From assembly GCA_963665865.2 (NCBI GenBank), contig CAXXWF010000001.1, forward strand, positions 1,302,001-1,366,000: a stretch of 64,000 bases of DNA, in the 5' to 3' direction. Positions 17,291 to 26,098 of this stretch are shown piece by piece (the stretch's first letter is position 1; each line of letters begins with the position of its first letter). Source of the stretch: PHAA01 sp963665865. GTDB lineage: Bacteria; Bacillota; Syntrophomonadia; Syntrophomonadales; Syntrophomonadaceae. A program made the translations under genes and the position numbers. A model generated the notes under the pieces. That model was not told the DNA's origin. It saw only the letters and a list, made by a program, of their open reading frames with translations, and did no database searches.

Positions 17291-17614
17291 TTAAGGTACA
17301 ATCTTGAAATCCACAAAGCAATAGACAACAAGAGCAATAATCGCGATAGTCAAAATAGTGATTAAAACACCTCTCAGAAGCGATTTCAGCATACCTTTTT
17401 TCCACCTCATGGATAGTTTTTTTACCGCCTCTGCTTCTTTACAATTCTGTCCTATATTGTTTATGGGTAATGCATCATCCATTGTTTGCAGTTCAGCCTT
17501 GCAGCTATCACAATCAGCAAGGTGTTCTTCAATCATTGCTCTGCTATCATTACTACAAACCCCGTCGTGATACAACGGCAGTAAATCTTTTATAATCTCA
17601 CAAGATATTTTCAT
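17291..17614 (-). CDS. Anti-sigma factor with zinc-finger (zf-HC2) domain
   Basis: A 107-residue membrane-anchored anti-sigma factor. Its N-terminus has the zinc motif with HLADCDSC (H-x3-C-x2-C) after CEIIKDLLPLYHDGVCS. One transmembrane helix lies near the C-terminus (LLRGVLITILTIAIIALVVY). AGGAGG precedes the ATG, which overlaps the sigma gene stop as ATGA. It should hold the sigma factor encoded just upstream until an envelope signal arrives. Confidence 0.88.
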   Translation of the reverse strand: MKISCEIIKDLLPLYHDGVCSNDSRAMIEEHLADCDSCKAELQTMDDALPINNIGQNCKEAEAVKKLSMRWKKGMLKSLLRGVLITILTIAIIALVVYCFVDFKIVP

Positions 17615-18087
17615 TTCATTGCCTCCTGTAATTGTTTTTTGGCCCGATAATAAATCAGTCTTGCCCAACTATCGGTTTTCCCGAACAACGCACCAATTTG
17701 CGAAAATGGCAGTTCGCCAAATACCCGCAAAGTAAATACTTCCTTATTCGGCTCGTGAAGATTGTGAAGCAAAACGTGTAATCGCTTTGCTGCTTCTTTA
17801 TCAAGATAGTTGGTTTCTAAATCTGATGTTATGTCGGGAAAATCCGTATCTATCCCCGGAACAAGTCGCTTTTGTTTTTGTGAAAGCGAAAAATATGTAT
17901 TTTTAGCAATCTGACAAAGCCATACATACAGTTTGCAGGTTCCATTGAACTGATCTATATGCCGCATTGCTTTGAAAAAAGTTTCTTGTGTGACTTCTTC
18001 GGCAATGGCCTCGTCACGACTAAGGGATAGCACGTATTTATATACATCAGAGAAGTATTCTGTATATATTTCCTCGAAGTCGGTCAC
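17611..18087 (-). CDS. ECF RNA polymerase sigma factor
   Basis: A 158-residue extracytoplasmic-function sigma factor. Region 2 includes YVLSLSRDEAIAEEVTQETF and YVWLCQIAKNTY; region 4 includes EVFTLRVFGELPFSQIG and WARLIYYRAKKQL. The start is GTG with AGGAGGTGAG upstream. It heads the four-gene operon with anti-sigma factor and ABC transporter and probably activates that operon. The 226-base divergent region to 18314 should contain its promoter, but no clear ECF -35/-10 pair was identified. Confidence 0.92.
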   Translation of the reverse strand: MTDFEEIYTEYFSDVYKYVLSLSRDEAIAEEVTQETFFKAMRHIDQFNGTCKLYVWLCQIAKNTYFSLSQKQKRLVPGIDTDFPDITSDLETNYLDKEAAKRLHVLLHNLHEPNKEVFTLRVFGELPFSQIGALFGKTDSWARLIYYRAKKQLQEAMK

Positions 18088-18313
18088 TTTCTCACCTCCT
18101 ATTCATAAGACTAAGCTTGCGTGAAAGCGTTTCAAGTTTTTTTGTTTTCTTTTCGTCTTGCACCTTCCGGCTTGTTTGTATCTTTGGGTATCAACCACAT
18201 GCGGCGCCCGCTAGGTTATAATAAAGAGAAATTAGTTTTAAAAGAACAATCCGTAATCACTGCTGCAAGATAGCCTAATTTGAAATGTATTACTTTGTGG
18301 AGGTATTTACATA

Positions 18314-18754
18314 ATGAAACGAATTTTATCGGTGTTATTGCTAGCCCTAATTCTAATTGCCAGCCAATCCTTAATTGCTTCGGCTCAGGTGCAGGCACCT
18401 ATTTCGGTGTTAATCGACGGTTTAAGCCTAAACCTCGAGGTATTACCGGTTATTCAGAACGATCGTACCCTAGTGCCCTTCAGAGCCATAGCGGAGGCCA
18501 TGAATATAGATGTAAGCTGGGATGATCAAACTAGTACCGTAAATGCAACAGACGGTAAAACCACGGTTCGGCTGCAGATTGATAATCGCACGGCCTACCT
18601 TAATAATACCCCTATGACCCTGGATGTTGCCCCGCAAATAGTAGACGGGCGTACCCTGATTCCACTGCGCTTCTTTAGTGAAGCCTACAAATGTCAGGTA
18701 AATTGGAATAGCGCTCTAAATCAGGTAAGCATCATCTCCCCCCCAAAGCCATGA
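18314..18754 (+). CDS. Exported stalk-domain protein, N-terminal half of a probable split GH18 gene
   Basis: A 146-residue product with a signal peptide (residues 1-25, ending SLIASAQ) and a copper amine oxidase N-terminal-like domain (VLIDGLSLNLEVLPVI, RTLVPFRAIAEAMNIDVSWD, RTLIPLRFFSEAY). TGGAGG precedes the ATG. It ends four codons after a run of seven Cs at 18738-18744. With eight Cs, the frame would run without interruption into the GH18 domain encoded next, giving one secreted ~420-residue protein. Confidence 0.8.
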   Translation: MKRILSVLLLALILIASQSLIASAQVQAPISVLIDGLSLNLEVLPVIQNDRTLVPFRAIAEAMNIDVSWDDQTSTVNATDGKTTVRLQIDNRTAYLNNTPMTLDVAPQIVDGRTLIPLRFFSEAYKCQVNWNSALNQVSIISPPKP

Positions 18755-19572
18755 CAGTCATAGGCTTTTATGCTCTGGGTGACAGCGCCACCAGCAGTTG
18801 GACCAACCTCTTTGGCCAGACTTATCCCACCGCTGCGAAAGGTAACACGGATATACTATCTGAACTGGCCGTGGGCTGGTACAGTGTTGATAAACAGGGT
18901 AACCTGCTGGAAAAAAGCCGTACTGGGTGGCAGCGTCCTGACGGTTGGGAGACGGTATTAAATACTGCTAAACAGTATAAACTGCAGAGCGAAATGGTAA
19001 TCATGGTGACTGATGGCGATGGAACGATTTCATCCCTGCTAAATGACCCAGCCGCCATGGCCCGGGCGGTACAAGCTATAAGCCAAGAGTCCGGTCTGTA
19101 CAGTGGTGTCAACCTGGACTTTGAGGGTCTGGGCTATAAGGACAGGGGCGAAGAGCTGCTACAGGTACAGCAGAGATTTACCAGCTTTGTTAAACTGCTC
19201 GACCAAGAGCTGAATAAAAACAGTTCCAGCCTTACCCTCACCCTGCATGCTCCCAATAGCGTTTATCCCGGTTACGACTACCAGGCTCTGGGGCAAATCG
19301 CTGACCGTATCATTATCATGGCCTATGGCTACGGTGCAACGCCCGAGCCCGAGAGCCAGGTAGAACAGGCTGTGGAAATGGCATGCCAATCAGTCCCTGC
19401 CAACAAACTGATACTGGGTATTTCCGCTCCCAGTGAAACTGCCGAAAGTATTGCTGCCAAAGTCGGGATTGCTAAACGTTATGATCTTAACGGGGTAGCA
19501 TTATGGAGATTAGGGGTAATAAATAATGACATGTGGCAGGCATTAAGAGATAGTTTAACGGCCAATAGGTAA
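18751..19572 (+). CDS. Glycoside hydrolase family 18 domain (YaaH/SleL-like), probably the C-terminal half of the split gene
   Basis: A 273-residue GH18-fold domain. It carries the family's barrel strand with the active-site glutamate in SGVNLDFEGLG, then LTLTLHAPNS and RIIIMAYGYGATPEP. This type occurs in spore-cortex lytic and peptidoglycan-binding N-acetylglucosaminidases. It lacks its own signal peptide and ribosome site, and its ATG overlaps the preceding stop as ATGA, which argues that it was, or is, read as part of the upstream secreted protein. Confidence 0.8.
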   Translation: MTVIGFYALGDSATSSWTNLFGQTYPTAAKGNTDILSELAVGWYSVDKQGNLLEKSRTGWQRPDGWETVLNTAKQYKLQSEMVIMVTDGDGTISSLLNDPAAMARAVQAISQESGLYSGVNLDFEGLGYKDRGEELLQVQQRFTSFVKLLDQELNKNSSSLTLTLHAPNSVYPGYDYQALGQIADRIIIMAYGYGATPEPESQVEQAVEMACQSVPANKLILGISAPSETAESIAAKVGIAKRYDLNGVALWRLGVINNDMWQALRDSLTANR

Positions 19573-19610
19573 CTGTCTAAGCCTCGCTGGCTATTTGGGC
19601 AAACGCAATT

Positions 19611-19640
19611 GTCATTCTGAGCGAAGTGAAGAATCTTCCC
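19611..19640 (+). repeat. Dispersed GTCATTCTGAG-type repeat, half copy
   Basis: GTCATTCTGAGCGAAGTGAA with following GAATCTTCCC is one arm of the hairpin repeat seen complete at 50561-50616 and 51741-51820, and as another half copy at 24050-24080. It lies between the GH18 gene and a toxin-antitoxin pair. Confidence 0.6.
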
Positions 19641-19738
19641 ACCGTGAGGAGTTCCTAAAGAAATTTGGTTATAGCAGCTACAGGTGCCGCTAAAACAGGC
19701 TGCAGCTCTGGGCATAGCAGCCGGCTAAGAACTGGAGT

Positions 19739-20071
19739 CTACTCATCTGAAAAACTGTTTTCAAACAACAGATTCATCCAATCCTGTCTGCTATGAAGGA
19801 CACGCGAAATGAAAAGTTCGTCTTTACCGATTCGATAAAAAATGAGGTAAGGCTTAACCACGATACGGCGATATCCTGGCTCGACTAAAGATAGCTCATT
19901 CGTAGGAAGTACGGTACCCATACGCGGATTGTCCGCCAACTTTAGAATTGAATTTTCAATTTGCTCCAGCATGGCGGCTGCCGCCGCTAGCTTATCTTCC
20001 GAAATATAATCAAAAATGCTATCCAAGTCATTTACCGCATCTTGGGTATAACGTATTCTAAGCTTGGTCAT
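19739..20071 (-). CDS. RelE/ParE-family toxin
   Basis: A 110-residue ParE-type toxin: LRIRYTQDAVNDLDSIFDYI at the start, then NPRMGTVLPTNEL, YRRIVVKPYLIFYRIG and the final VLHSRQDW motif. It is intact, unlike the toxins at 12695 and 46513. Its start overlaps the antitoxin gene by 14 bases, and both are read from the promoter upstream of 20354. Confidence 0.9.
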   Translation of the reverse strand: MTKLRIRYTQDAVNDLDSIFDYISEDKLAAAAAMLEQIENSILKLADNPRMGTVLPTNELSLVEPGYRRIVVKPYLIFYRIGKDELFISRVLHSRQDWMNLLFENSFSDE

Positions 20072-20354
20072 GAACCCGCTCCCTTAACCGGGCGAAAACC
20101 TCATCATGGTCAACAAGGTTGCCGGCGGTAATCTGTTTGTCCGCTGAGGCTAGCTTTACCTGCAGGCGAATCCAGGCATCGCGACGGCAGAAAGCTTCAT
20201 GACTCATAACAACGAGATCGTTTTCACCGTTATTGGTTATGATGATGGGGTCGTCTGTCTCATGACAGAGCTTGGAGAAATTCTTATAATCTGAACGGAT
20301 AATGGATGATGGTTTTACGATCATCACACCTGGTTTCCGAAATTTATTGAGCAT
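20058..20354 (-). CDS. Type II antitoxin, Phd/YefM family
   Basis: A 98-residue antitoxin with the family signature KPSSIIRSDYKNFSKLC and PIIITNNGENDLVVMSHEAF. AGGAGG lies nine bases before the ATG. It precedes and overlaps the ParE-like toxin gene and should both neutralise the toxin and repress the operon. Confidence 0.9.
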   Translation of the reverse strand: MLNKFRKPGVMIVKPSSIIRSDYKNFSKLCHETDDPIIITNNGENDLVVMSHEAFCRRDAWIRLQVKLASADKQITAGNLVDHDEVFARLRERVHDQA

Positions 20355-20634
20355 TATGGGAACCTCCTATCAATTATATATCAATAGTCTACCATGCATT
20401 TCATCGAAAAACAAATCTCAACCTTACCTAGCCTAATGCGATTCCTGTTCGTCGGGCCAGAGGTTTGCCGCCGACTTCCTTCAGATTCTGCGTCACCGCA
20501 GACACCCTCGTCTTAAGCTAACTGTTACTGCTACCTTCACCGCTCGGGACTATCACCCTATAGTCAACGCCCATGCCGGGCGCACAATAAAAGCAGACAA
20601 CCTGTTCCTGACTGCTTTTTACCGATGGAATTAA

Positions 20635-20719
20635 TAAATCAGCAGTTAAACCAATGTTAAATGAAATTATTGCCACCTTCCTGGTTAGATATGGTAATGC
20701 ATAACTTGCATGCGATTTT
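20635..20719 (+). repeat. Approx. 85-bp direct repeat, copy A (left of the beta-oxidation module)
   Basis: This segment, starting AAATCAGCAGTTAAACCAAT, recurs at 30198-30283 with scattered changes. Similarity extends ~45 bases leftward with an internal deletion relative to copy B (AAAGCAGACAACCTGTTCCTG against AAAGCCGACAGCCTGTTCCTG). The 780-base gap 20355-21134 also holds a GC-rich stretch (20440-20590) that looks like degraded mobile-element sequence. A GTG-started 30-codon hydrophobic reading at 20955-21047 lacks strong support. Confidence 0.65.
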
Positions 20720-21134
20720 GATTTGACTGAATATAAGGATAAAATCTCTTGATAATTACTCTTTACATCAAACCAAAGGCTGAAACAATAGCCTAAATGC
20801 AGAAAATTACTGCCTCCCTTCAAACCTATCATATAGCCTTACATAACATAATGAGCAGGAGAAATTTTGGAATGGAGGCTATAATGGAAATTAGTGGTAT
20901 AATTTGTAGTAGTTATTCAAGAATATCCAGTAAGAGGGGAATGTAATCATCACTGTGGAGCATAACCATAGAAGAGGACAACTTACTGCAAATTTATTGA
21001 TATTCTTTGGTTACCTATTTTCAGGCATTGGTGACTTGGGCGATTAATACCGTTCGCTTTCAGCCGGATTACGGTTCTTCATATCGTTAAAAGGTGGAGT
21101 TGGGCAGATAAGTTTATATCGGGCAGAGGGGGGA

Positions 21135-22508
21135 ATGGGGTTGGAACCAGGGTTATTACTAAGTGATGTGTTAGAAACTAAAACTATGACCGCACTAATT
21201 GTGTGCAAGGACGGTAGTGTCAGGTATATAAATAAAACTTATCTGGACATCCTGGGTAAAAAAGAAGAAGAGGTCGTAGGAAAATACGTTGGCGATATTA
21301 CTCCGGGAACTCATACGCTGATCGTACTTAAGACTGGCAAAGCCAGTATAGGCTACAACTGGTCAGTAAATGGCTATAATATGATCGCCAGTGCTATACC
21401 TTTAATCCAAAACGGTGAAGTAGTTGCTTGTTTTGCCTACAGCCTCTTTATGGACATATGGGATGCTAAAGACCTCGTTGACAACCTTATGTCCGAGCTT
21501 AATATGTACCGGGATGAAGTGCATAGCTTGTACTCGGCACGGTACTCCTTTGCAGAAATAATTGGCGAAGCCAAAAATATTCAAAGCGTAAAGTTTCTTG
21601 CCCAAAAAGCTTCCCTGCATCCATCTATAACGGTATTAATCACCGGAGAAAGCGGAACCGGGAAAGAGTTATTCGCCCAGGCTATTCATAAAGCCAGCAG
21701 CCGATCTAGAATGCCTTTTGTCAGGGTCAACTGTGCAGCCATCCCTGAGAATCTTTTAGAAGCTGAGCTTTTTGGATATGCAGAAGGCGCATTCACCGGA
21801 GCCCGCAAAGGAGGAACTCCCGGAAAGTTTGAAATAGCTAATGGAGGAACCATTTTCCTGGATGAAATCGGGGAGATGTCACTTTCAATGCAAAGTAAGC
21901 TGCTGGTATTTCTCCAGGAAAGGGAATTTGAAAGGGTGGGGAGCCATCATCCAATCCGAGTGAATGTAAGGGTCATAGCGGCTACAAATCGGGATTTAGA
22001 TGAAATGGTTGCCCAGCAAAAATTTAGGGAAGACTTGTATTACAGACTGAATGTTCTAATTATCGAGATTCCGCCCTTAAGAGAGCGCCTGGAGGATATT
22101 CCGCTGTTAGCGAATTACCTCATGTCGAAGCTAAATATGGAGTTGAAAGGCGATGTCACCAGTATATCAGATGAGGCGCTGGATCTGATCAGTAAATACC
22201 AATGGCCGGGCAATATAAGAGAGCTCGTGAATGTTCTGCAAAGGGCCATGCTTATGGCGGATATGGACAACTGTCAAACGATCACTACCCAACATCTGTT
22301 TTTTATGAAAATCAATAATGAGAAGGTAGATGCGGAATCTTCTAACAACCTCAGATCGCTAATGCGAGATTATGAAAAGCAAATTCTTGCCAAAACGCTG
22401 GCCGGTACTAATTATAATAAAACCAAAGCTGCTAATATTCTAGGTATTGATCAATCCTGGCTTCATAAGAAAGCCAAACAGTACGGGCTTACGCCTGATA
22501 ATTCCTAG
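21135..22508 (+). CDS. Sigma-54-dependent activator with PAS, AAA+ and Fis-type HTH domains
   Basis: A 457-residue enhancer-binding protein. A PAS domain (residues ~15-110) should sense a small molecule. The AAA+ core follows with Walker A GESGTGKE, the sigma-54 contact loop GAFTGA, Walker B GGTIFLDEIGE, and the R-finger region LYYRLNVLIIEIPPLRER. The C-terminus carries a Fis-like helix-turn-helix (NYNKTKAANILGIDQSWLHK). It lies immediately upstream of a -24/-12 promoter that drives the beta-oxidation operon, so it is almost certainly that operon's activator. Confidence 0.95.
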   Translation: MGLEPGLLLSDVLETKTMTALIVCKDGSVRYINKTYLDILGKKEEEVVGKYVGDITPGTHTLIVLKTGKASIGYNWSVNGYNMIASAIPLIQNGEVVACFAYSLFMDIWDAKDLVDNLMSELNMYRDEVHSLYSARYSFAEIIGEAKNIQSVKFLAQKASLHPSITVLITGESGTGKELFAQAIHKASSRSRMPFVRVNCAAIPENLLEAELFGYAEGAFTGARKGGTPGKFEIANGGTIFLDEIGEMSLSMQSKLLVFLQEREFERVGSHHPIRVNVRVIAATNRDLDEMVAQQKFREDLYYRLNVLIIEIPPLRERLEDIPLLANYLMSKLNMELKGDVTSISDEALDLISKYQWPGNIRELVNVLQRAMLMADMDNCQTITTQHLFFMKINNEKVDAESSNNLRSLMRDYEKQILAKTLAGTNYNKTKAANILGIDQSWLHKKAKQYGLTPDNS

Positions 22509-22575
22509 ATTACAAGCAAAGAAAGGAAACTTCTACGGAGTCGGGTAAAGGAACGATAAATATTATTAATACTTG

Positions 22576-22606
22576 GAAACCTGTTTTGGCAGGTTTCTTT
22601 TTTTTG
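22576..22606 (+). terminator. Rho-independent terminator of the activator gene
   Basis: GAAACCTG and CAGGTTTC form a perfect 8-bp stem around TTTTGG, followed by eight Ts. It separates the activator transcript from the sigma-54 promoter of the next operon. Confidence 0.92.
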
Positions 22607-22714
22607 CCTTTTATCGTTTAGACGTTTTAGCCAAGCCGGTTGTTTTTTTTACCTAACCCTTATGATGTTCATTCTATTGGAGCTTAGAATTGGCTCTTGA
22701 CGTAATCAATATAC

Positions 22715-22743
22715 AAATTATTGGAGATTATTACCGATAATTT
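22715..22743. promoter_or_regulatory. Candidate upstream activating sequence for the sigma-54 activator
   Basis: AAATTATTGG-N9-CCGATAATTT is a 10+10 inverted repeat with one mismatch, ending 57 bases upstream of the -24 element. This is the position and symmetry expected for a Fis-type HTH dimer of the adjacent activator. Confidence 0.6.
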
Positions 22744-22800
22744 AATTTGCGCGAAATCATCAAGACCGTTTTTTAGGTGATTGTCTCACTTTTTGCACTA

Positions 22801-22816
22801 TGGCACGTATCTTGCT
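22801..22816 (+). promoter_or_regulatory. Sigma-54 (-24/-12) promoter
   Basis: TGGCACGTATCTTGCT matches the sigma-54 consensus TGGCACG-N4-TTGC(A/T) at every conserved position. Transcription should begin about a dozen bases downstream, leaving a ~75-base leader before the acyl-CoA dehydrogenase start. The upstream gene encodes the matching activator. Confidence 0.92.
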
Positions 22817-22904
22817 CATATACATGGTAAGTCAGAAAAAGGGGGGTGCATGCTCATATAGACCAGTAGTAATTTATGTAATCTGATGGAGGAGGTATTA
22901 ACAA

Positions 22905-24047
22905 ATGGCATTTGGATTTACCTACAACGATGACCAATTGGCCCTGCAGAGAACCGTAAGAAAGTTTGTGGAGAAAGAGATCGTTCCGGTGCGGGCTGGT
23001 TATGATGAATCGGAAGAATTCCCTTGGCCGGAAGTAAAAAAGATGTTTGACCTGGGACTCAACTGCATGAATGCTCCTGAAAAATACAACGGCATGGTTT
23101 TTGGAAATCTTGGCTTGTGTATGGTGGTTGAAGAATTATGCCGCGGCTGCCTTGGTATAGCCATTTCTCCGATTGCCAATATGCTAGCCTCCGAGCCGGT
23201 TTTATACGGGGGGACGGAGGAGCAATGGGATTATTGGTATCCTGGCTTATGTGAGGAAGGCAAACTAGCGGCTTATGCGGTAACGGAGCCGGGTGCTGGG
23301 TCGGACGTAGCCGGGTTGTCCACCACCTGTAAGAAAGATGGCGACTATTATATCTTAAATGGCACTAAAATCTTCATTACCAATGGTAAACACGCCGATA
23401 AGCTCGTTGTTCTGGCTACTCATGACAAGAGTCAAGGCAGTAGAGCGCAGACGTTCTTTATGGTGGACACCAAGACGGAAGGGGTATCCTTTGGCAAAAG
23501 CGAGCATAAAATGGGCATGCGCTGTTCTGAGACCTCCGAGGTTATCCTGGACCACGTTAAGGTTCACAAGAAATATAGGGTTGGCGAAGAAGGGGACGGA
23601 TTTAAGTTGGCTATGAAATCCTTTAATTCTTCCCGCCCGTTTATTGCTTCAGCGTCAAGTGGTGTCGCTTCGGCTGCATTTGAGTTTGCACGGGATTACT
23701 CCAAGGAAAGAAAAGCATTTGGAAAGAGTATTTCCAAATTCCAGGCTATAGAGTTTATGCTGGCAGACATGGCTATGGATATTGAGGCTTCAAGGCTCTT
23801 ATGGCAGAAGGCGGCCTGGCTCCTGGACGAAAAATTGATGGCTGCTGATCTATCTGCCATGAGCAAGTGTTTTGCGGCTGATGCGGCTAATAGGGTCGTC
23901 ACTAATGCCGTACAGATCCTGGGTGGATATGGGTTCTGCAGAGACTACCCGGTGGAAAAAATGATGCGCGATGCCAAGATCCTGCAGATATTCGAGGGAA
24001 CAGCCCAAGTGCAGCGCATGATTATAGGCAGGAGCGTGCTGGCTTAG
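22905..24047 (+). CDS. Acyl-CoA dehydrogenase (butyryl-CoA dehydrogenase-like)
   Basis: A 380-residue FAD enzyme that oxidises acyl-CoA to trans-2-enoyl-CoA. Visible features are the flavin/substrate segment YAVTEPGAGSDVAG, NGTKIFITNG, the C-terminal QILGGYGFCRDYPVEKMMRDAK and the catalytic-base motif QIFEGTAQVQR. The length is normal. GGAGGAGG precedes the ATG. It is the first gene of the sigma-54 operon. No electron transfer flavoprotein genes are present in this window, so the redox partner is encoded elsewhere. Confidence 0.94.
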   Translation: MAFGFTYNDDQLALQRTVRKFVEKEIVPVRAGYDESEEFPWPEVKKMFDLGLNCMNAPEKYNGMVFGNLGLCMVVEELCRGCLGIAISPIANMLASEPVLYGGTEEQWDYWYPGLCEEGKLAAYAVTEPGAGSDVAGLSTTCKKDGDYYILNGTKIFITNGKHADKLVVLATHDKSQGSRAQTFFMVDTKTEGVSFGKSEHKMGMRCSETSEVILDHVKVHKKYRVGEEGDGFKLAMKSFNSSRPFIASASSGVASAAFEFARDYSKERKAFGKSISKFQAIEFMLADMAMDIEASRLLWQKAAWLLDEKLMAADLSAMSKCFAADAANRVVTNAVQILGGYGFCRDYPVEKMMRDAKILQIFEGTAQVQRMIIGRSVLA

Positions 24048-24049
24048 AT

Positions 24050-24080
24050 GTCATCCTGAGGTAAAGCCGAAGAAATCCTC
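24050..24080 (+). repeat. Dispersed GTCATCCTGAG-type repeat, half copy
   Basis: GTCATCCTGAGGTAAAGCCG plus AAGAAATCC lies in the short gap after the acyl-CoA dehydrogenase gene. It matches one arm of the hairpin at 50561-50616. It sits inside the operon between two genes. Confidence 0.6.
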
Positions 24081-24105
24081 AATTAATTATAGGGGCGGGT
24101 TGCAA

Positions 24106-25104
24106 ATGAATAATTTATTCGATAAAAGCCCTAGGCCAATCAGAAACAGCAAAGTAGTCTCTTTGTCCGAAGCTATCAGCGAAGTTAGAGACGGTGATGT
24201 GCTCATGTTAGGGGCCTTCATCGACACCCGCCGGCCTATGGCAGCGGCCTATGAAATAGTGCGCCAGCAGAAACGCGGACTAATCGTGCTAGCCCAATGT
24301 TCACTGGCCGAAGATATGCTGGTGGGCGCCGGATGCGCGGTGGCCTGGCGGGGTTGCTACACCGGAATCGCTACTTTCGGACTATCTCCGGCAACACAGC
24401 GTAAGACCGAGGCGGGTGAATTCTTCCCGGATGAGATCGGTCACCTGGATATTATCTATGGAGCTATGGCAGCTATGGCCGGTTGCCCTTTCGTCGCTAC
24501 CCGGGCTACCCTGGGGAGTGATGTGCTAAATGACCAGATGGACAGAAACCGGGTCTTAATGGAGAAGGCAGGCAATAAGGCCATGATCCCCCAAAAGAAG
24601 TTCGAGTTGATGGAAGATCCTTTTTATGATCAGGGAACGGTAAAACTTCTGCCGGCTATGCCTGCCGACGTAGCTATTATTCATACTCCTATCGCAGGAG
24701 AGCAGGGCACCGCCCGGATTAGCGGCAGCCTGGCCTTCGATCATTACTTTATTCATGCCGCTCGAACCGTGATTATTACCACCGAGCAGATAGTGCCCGA
24801 AGAATATATGCGCCGTGAACCCAATCGTAACCAGATTCCCTCCACCGCAGTCGATATGGTGGTGGAGATCCCCTGGGGAGGCCATCCCAGTCAAGTCCCG
24901 GGTTGTTATGACACTGACATCTCATTTATTAGGGATTATGTAGCAGCTGCCAAAACCGAGGAGGGCTTTGAAAAATGGGCAGGGGAATGGATTTATGGCG
25001 TGACCTCCCGCGACCAATACCTCGACAAACTGAGCGCTTCCAGGTTAGAAAAATTGAGAGTTTCCAGTCCCGTTGGATACCGTTCCCGGTATATCGAACC
25101 ATGA
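24106..25104 (+). CDS. CoA-transferase alpha subunit (GctA-like), paralogue 1
   Basis: A 332-residue subunit resembling the alpha subunit of glutaconate-type (class I) CoA transferases. It includes SLSEAISEVRDGDVLMLGAF, DEIGHLDIIYGAMAAMAGCP, VLMEKAG with KKFELMEDPF, and SVDMVVEIPW-like TAVDMVVEIPWGGHPSQVPG. The catalytic glutamate of this class is on the beta subunit. A second, clearly homologous alpha gene follows at 25133, but only one beta gene is present, so two holoenzymes could share one beta subunit. Confidence 0.85.
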   Translation: MNNLFDKSPRPIRNSKVVSLSEAISEVRDGDVLMLGAFIDTRRPMAAAYEIVRQQKRGLIVLAQCSLAEDMLVGAGCAVAWRGCYTGIATFGLSPATQRKTEAGEFFPDEIGHLDIIYGAMAAMAGCPFVATRATLGSDVLNDQMDRNRVLMEKAGNKAMIPQKKFELMEDPFYDQGTVKLLPAMPADVAIIHTPIAGEQGTARISGSLAFDHYFIHAARTVIITTEQIVPEEYMRREPNRNQIPSTAVDMVVEIPWGGHPSQVPGCYDTDISFIRDYVAAAKTEEGFEKWAGEWIYGVTSRDQYLDKLSASRLEKLRVSSPVGYRSRYIEP

Positions 25105-25132
25105 GGTAATTCCAAAAAAGAGGAGGATGGAT

Positions 25133-26098
25133 ATGAGTAAAGTGATTAGCCTGAAGGAAGCCATCCAGGAAATCAAGGATGGCGACGTGATACTCACGGG
25201 CGGCATAGTGGAAGATAGAAGACCAGTAGCCGCGGCCATGGAGATTGTGCGTCAGAAGAAAAAGAATCTAGTCTTGATAGGAACCTGTTCGCTTTCAGAC
25301 GATATTTTGGTAGGAGGCGGGTGTGTAGAAGCATACCGGGGCTGCTACACCTCCAACGGTGCCTTCGGCATCTCTCCCAATTTGAAGAGAAGAACTGAAG
25401 CAGGTACAATCATCACTGATGAAATCGGGCATATTGACTATTGTTTAGGAGTAATGGCCGGTCAGGCTGGGGTTCCGTTTATTGCTTCCAAGACTGACAT
25501 CGGAACCGACGTATTAAATCCTGCCTATGACAACTTAGTCAAGGCGGCTGGAGTAGCTAGAAATAAGGAAATGCTGCCCCATAAAAAATATGTATTAATG
25601 GAAGATCCCTTCTTCGGAATGGGAACAGTTCAATTAGTTCCGGCCATAAAGCTTGATGTTTGCATCTGTCATGTACAGATGGTGGGTGAGGAAGGAACTG
25701 TAAGGATTGATGGCAGCTTAACTTTTGACCATTTCGCCGCATTTTGCGCCAAAAAAGTAATTGTTACCGCCGAAAAGGTCGTCCCGGAATCCTTCATAAG
25801 GCAAGACCCTAATCGCAACTGCATCCCCTGTACATCAGTGGATATGGTAGTTGAAGTGCCCTGGGGAGCCCATCCCGGTCAGGTCTACAATTGCTACGAT
25901 ATGGATATTCCATTTCTCACGGACTACGCCAAGAGTTGTGCAACCCAGGAAGGTTTTGACCAATGGGCCGCCACTTGGATATTTAATGAAAATGGACACA
26001 TGGATTATCTTGATAAGCTAGGGGCGAGCCGCTTAGAAAAACTGCGGGCGATACCACCCTATGGTTATGTTCCCCGGAAAAAAGGAGGGATGAAATAA
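25133..26098 (+). CDS. CoA-transferase alpha subunit (GctA-like), paralogue 2
   Basis: A 321-residue paralogue of the preceding protein, with the same landmarks in the same order (SLKEAIQEIKDGDVILTGG, DEIGHIDYCLGVMAGQAGVP, KKYVLMEDPFFGMGTVQLVP, TSVDMVVEVPWGAHPGQVYN). AGAGGAGG lies six bases before this ATG; an upstream in-frame ATG lacks support. It ends in a one-base TAATG overlap with the beta gene, so it is the partner most tightly coupled to beta. Confidence 0.87.
   Translation: MSKVISLKEAIQEIKDGDVILTGGIVEDRRPVAAAMEIVRQKKKNLVLIGTCSLSDDILVGGGCVEAYRGCYTSNGAFGISPNLKRRTEAGTIITDEIGHIDYCLGVMAGQAGVPFIASKTDIGTDVLNPAYDNLVKAAGVARNKEMLPHKKYVLMEDPFFGMGTVQLVPAIKLDVCICHVQMVGEEGTVRIDGSLTFDHFAAFCAKKVIVTAEKVVPESFIRQDPNRNCIPCTSVDMVVEVPWGAHPGQVYNCYDMDIPFLTDYAKSCATQEGFDQWAATWIFNENGHMDYLDKLGASRLEKLRAIPPYGYVPRKKGGMK

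Noticed and set aside
18127..18150. Hairpin plus T run as a terminator near the sigma operon
   Set aside because: The stem is only five pairs with a three-base loop, and no plus-strand gene ends upstream.
18736..18754. ATGA overlap as ordinary translational coupling of two separate genes
   Set aside because: Considered first, but the second product would be a cytoplasmic GH18 domain without a ribosome site; the C7 tract gives a better explanation. Not fully excluded.
20518..20832. 104-residue minus-strand reading frame
   Set aside because: It runs through the direct repeat copy A and GC-rich relic sequence, has no ribosome site and no recognisable domain; the matching frame at copy B is broken and different.
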